In this document: positions 12,801-13,883 of the stretch, one piece after another
How positions within the stretch are numbered: the stretch's first letter is position 1
Layout of the letters: every line of letters begins with the position of its first letter
Assembly: GCA_027318525.1 (NCBI GenBank)
Contig: DAHVPA010000026.1
Location: 1-13,883 of the forward strand
From: Candidatus Cloacimonadota bacterium
GTDB lineage: Bacteria > Cloacimonadota > Cloacimonadia > Cloacimonadales > Cloacimonadaceae
Length of the DNA: 13,883 nucleotides
Direction of reading: 5' to 3'
Notes under the pieces: model-generated
Databases searched by the model: none
Told to the model about the DNA's origin: nothing
Seen by the model: the letters and a program-made list of their open reading frames with translations, nothing else
Program-made: the position numbers and the translations under genes

Positions 12801-13883
12801 ATGAATAAATACCTGGTAGCTCTAATCCTCATCCTGCTGGCTGTTTTCTCCCTGTATGGGCAAAGTAAAGATAACAAAGCTGCAGAACAGGAAACAGTTT
12901 CCTTCCTGGAAACTACCAATTACAATGACGCTTTGCAGATACTGGAAACCTTCTCTTGGAAATACGAACGTAAAAAGATAATCAACCTTAGTTCCGTAGA
13001 TTCACAAATCGGCATCCCAATTCATAACCTGACTTGGCGTAAAGCTCTTGAACTGATTGTCCTCAAAAAAGATTTGATGATTGAGGAAACAGTCGGTGCA
13101 ATTATCACCAAATCCAAAGATGTCATAACCGCGGGAGGGGAAACAGCCAAACCCGTGGACAAACAAGAAATAAACACAAAGCAGATCCGCATCAGTTCCG
13201 TTGCCTTTACCTGCGACAAAGCATATCTGAAAGCACTGGGTATTGATTGGACCACCATCCTTAACGGAAGGGTTAGTGCCAACCTCAGCTTGAATACTAC
13301 CAACTACTTGCCCAATCCTATTCTGACCGGTGAGGTTGGACATGCCTGGGGTTTGGGCGATGGTTATACACTGGATGTAAATACCCTGCTTGCCACTATT
13401 GAATCCAATGAACTCGGCACCATTATTGCCAGACCTTCCGTGCTGGTCAGTTCCGGAAAAAAAGGTTATATTCAAGTCGGTCAGGACGTCTCAGTCAAGA
13501 TGGTTGATGAAGCCGGCAATACCACGGATAAATTCTTCCAGACCGGTGTCATTATGGACGTCACCCCCACAATTCTGGTTACAGATGGGGACAGCCTCGA
13601 AGTAGTGCATCTGGTTGCCAATGTAGAACGCAGCAGTGCTACTCCAGGAACCATTAGCACTGTAATAAACCAAAACAAAGCGTCCACTGACATCATTCTT
13701 TATAATGGAGAGGAGACCGCCATTGCTGGTCTTTATAATACGGATGAACTCAAAGTCCGCGCCGGCATCCCCATCCTTAAGGATTTGCCCTGGTGGGTTC
13801 TGGGTATCCGTTACCTTACCGGCTATACGAGAGTGGAAAAGAAACAAAGAGAACTGGTTATCATCATCAAAGCAGAAATTTTG
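12801..13883 (+). CDS. pilQ: Compact type IV pilus secretin, PilQ-like (3' end beyond window)
   Basis: 361 residues are visible and the frame is open to the last base, so the stop codon is missing. A signal peptide is clear (MNKYLVALILILLAVFSLYG) with no lipobox Cys. Residues about 34-108 look like an STN/N0 domain (a NYNDALQILETFSWKYE opening, PIHNLTWRKALELIV). From about 128 the secretin core follows (AYLKALGIDWTTI; RPSVLVSSGKKGYIQVGQDV at 211 onward; GIPILKDLPWWVLGIRYL at 322 onward; ELVIIIKAEIL at the end). N0 joins the core with only a short linker, so the N1-N3 repeats and AMIN domains of classical PilQ are absent. By alignment to the usual C-terminus only a few to a few tens of residues are probably missing. 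Role: outer-membrane pore for the fibre. AAGGAG (12789-12794) six bases upstream fixes the start. Confidence 0.93.
   Translation, partial: MNKYLVALILILLAVFSLYGQSKDNKAAEQETVSFLETTNYNDALQILETFSWKYERKKIINLSSVDSQIGIPIHNLTWRKALELIVLKKDLMIEETVGAIITKSKDVITAGGETAKPVDKQEINTKQIRISSVAFTCDKAYLKALGIDWTTILNGRVSANLSLNTTNYLPNPILTGEVGHAWGLGDGYTLDVNTLLATIESNELGTIIARPSVLVSSGKKGYIQVGQDVSVKMVDEAGNTTDKFFQTGVIMDVTPTILVTDGDSLEVVHLVANVERSSATPGTISTVINQNKASTDIILYNGEETAIAGLYNTDELKVRAGIPILKDLPWWVLGIRYLTGYTRVEKKQRELVIIIKAEIL

Noticed and set aside
1..13883. CRISPR arrays, tRNA or rRNA genes, insertion sequences, attachment sites
   Set aside because: No regularly spaced repeats, cloverleaf-like segments, transposase motifs or terminal inverted repeats were seen in reading the window.

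Overview
The window reads as one long plus-strand type IV pilus (T4P) locus of a Gram-negative-type bacterium. The presence of a secretin, a PilM/N/O/P-like alignment complex, a PilC-type platform protein, a PilB-type extension ATPase and a PilT-type ATPase makes this assignment strong. The two major pilin-like proteins begin with the atypical MGTQQ-type hydrophobic N-terminus, and the alignment subunits are fused. From memory this resembles candidate phyla of the Fibrobacteres-Chlorobi-Bacteroidetes superphylum, Cloacimonadota in particular. That placement is inference and was not tested by any search.

Layout. Bases 3-98 hold the tail of an unrelated, unrecognised gene. Bases 99-558 are non-coding and end in a near-perfect sigma-54 promoter (477-492) that drives pilin 1 (559-1014). 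Pilin 1 is closed by a strong intrinsic terminator (1035-1060). A second non-coding stretch (1015-1417) carries a nested dyad (1184-1226) and a second, weaker sigma-54 promoter (1322-1337) for the paralogous pilin 2 (1418-1849). No terminator is visible after pilin 2. From there the genes are tightly packed: PilC-like platform (1930-3267), PilB-like ATPase (3280-5061), three minor-pilin/pseudopilin-like proteins (5062-5556, 5559-6155, 6171-7544, the last carrying a LamG-like domain), a degenerate receiver plus cyclic-nucleotide-binding-like regulator (7585-8454), a PilT-like ATPase (8458-9672), a PilM-PilN-TPR fusion (9724-11862), a PilO-PilP fusion (11914-12774) and a compact secretin (12801 to beyond the window end).

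How it fits together. PilB powers subunit extraction through PilC. The MN-TPR and OP fusions would link the cytoplasmic motor to the secretin pore. The minor pilins would form an initiation or tip complex, with the LamG protein as a candidate adhesive tip. The PilT-like ATPase and the pseudo-receiver protein sit next to each other, and both lack residues normally essential in their families. This makes a candidate non-canonical motor-control module. No prepilin peptidase and no AAA+ sigma-54 activator is encoded here, so both must lie elsewhere. Promoter and terminator placement suggests that abundant pilin 1 is made separately, while pilin 2 and the machinery may share a transcript.
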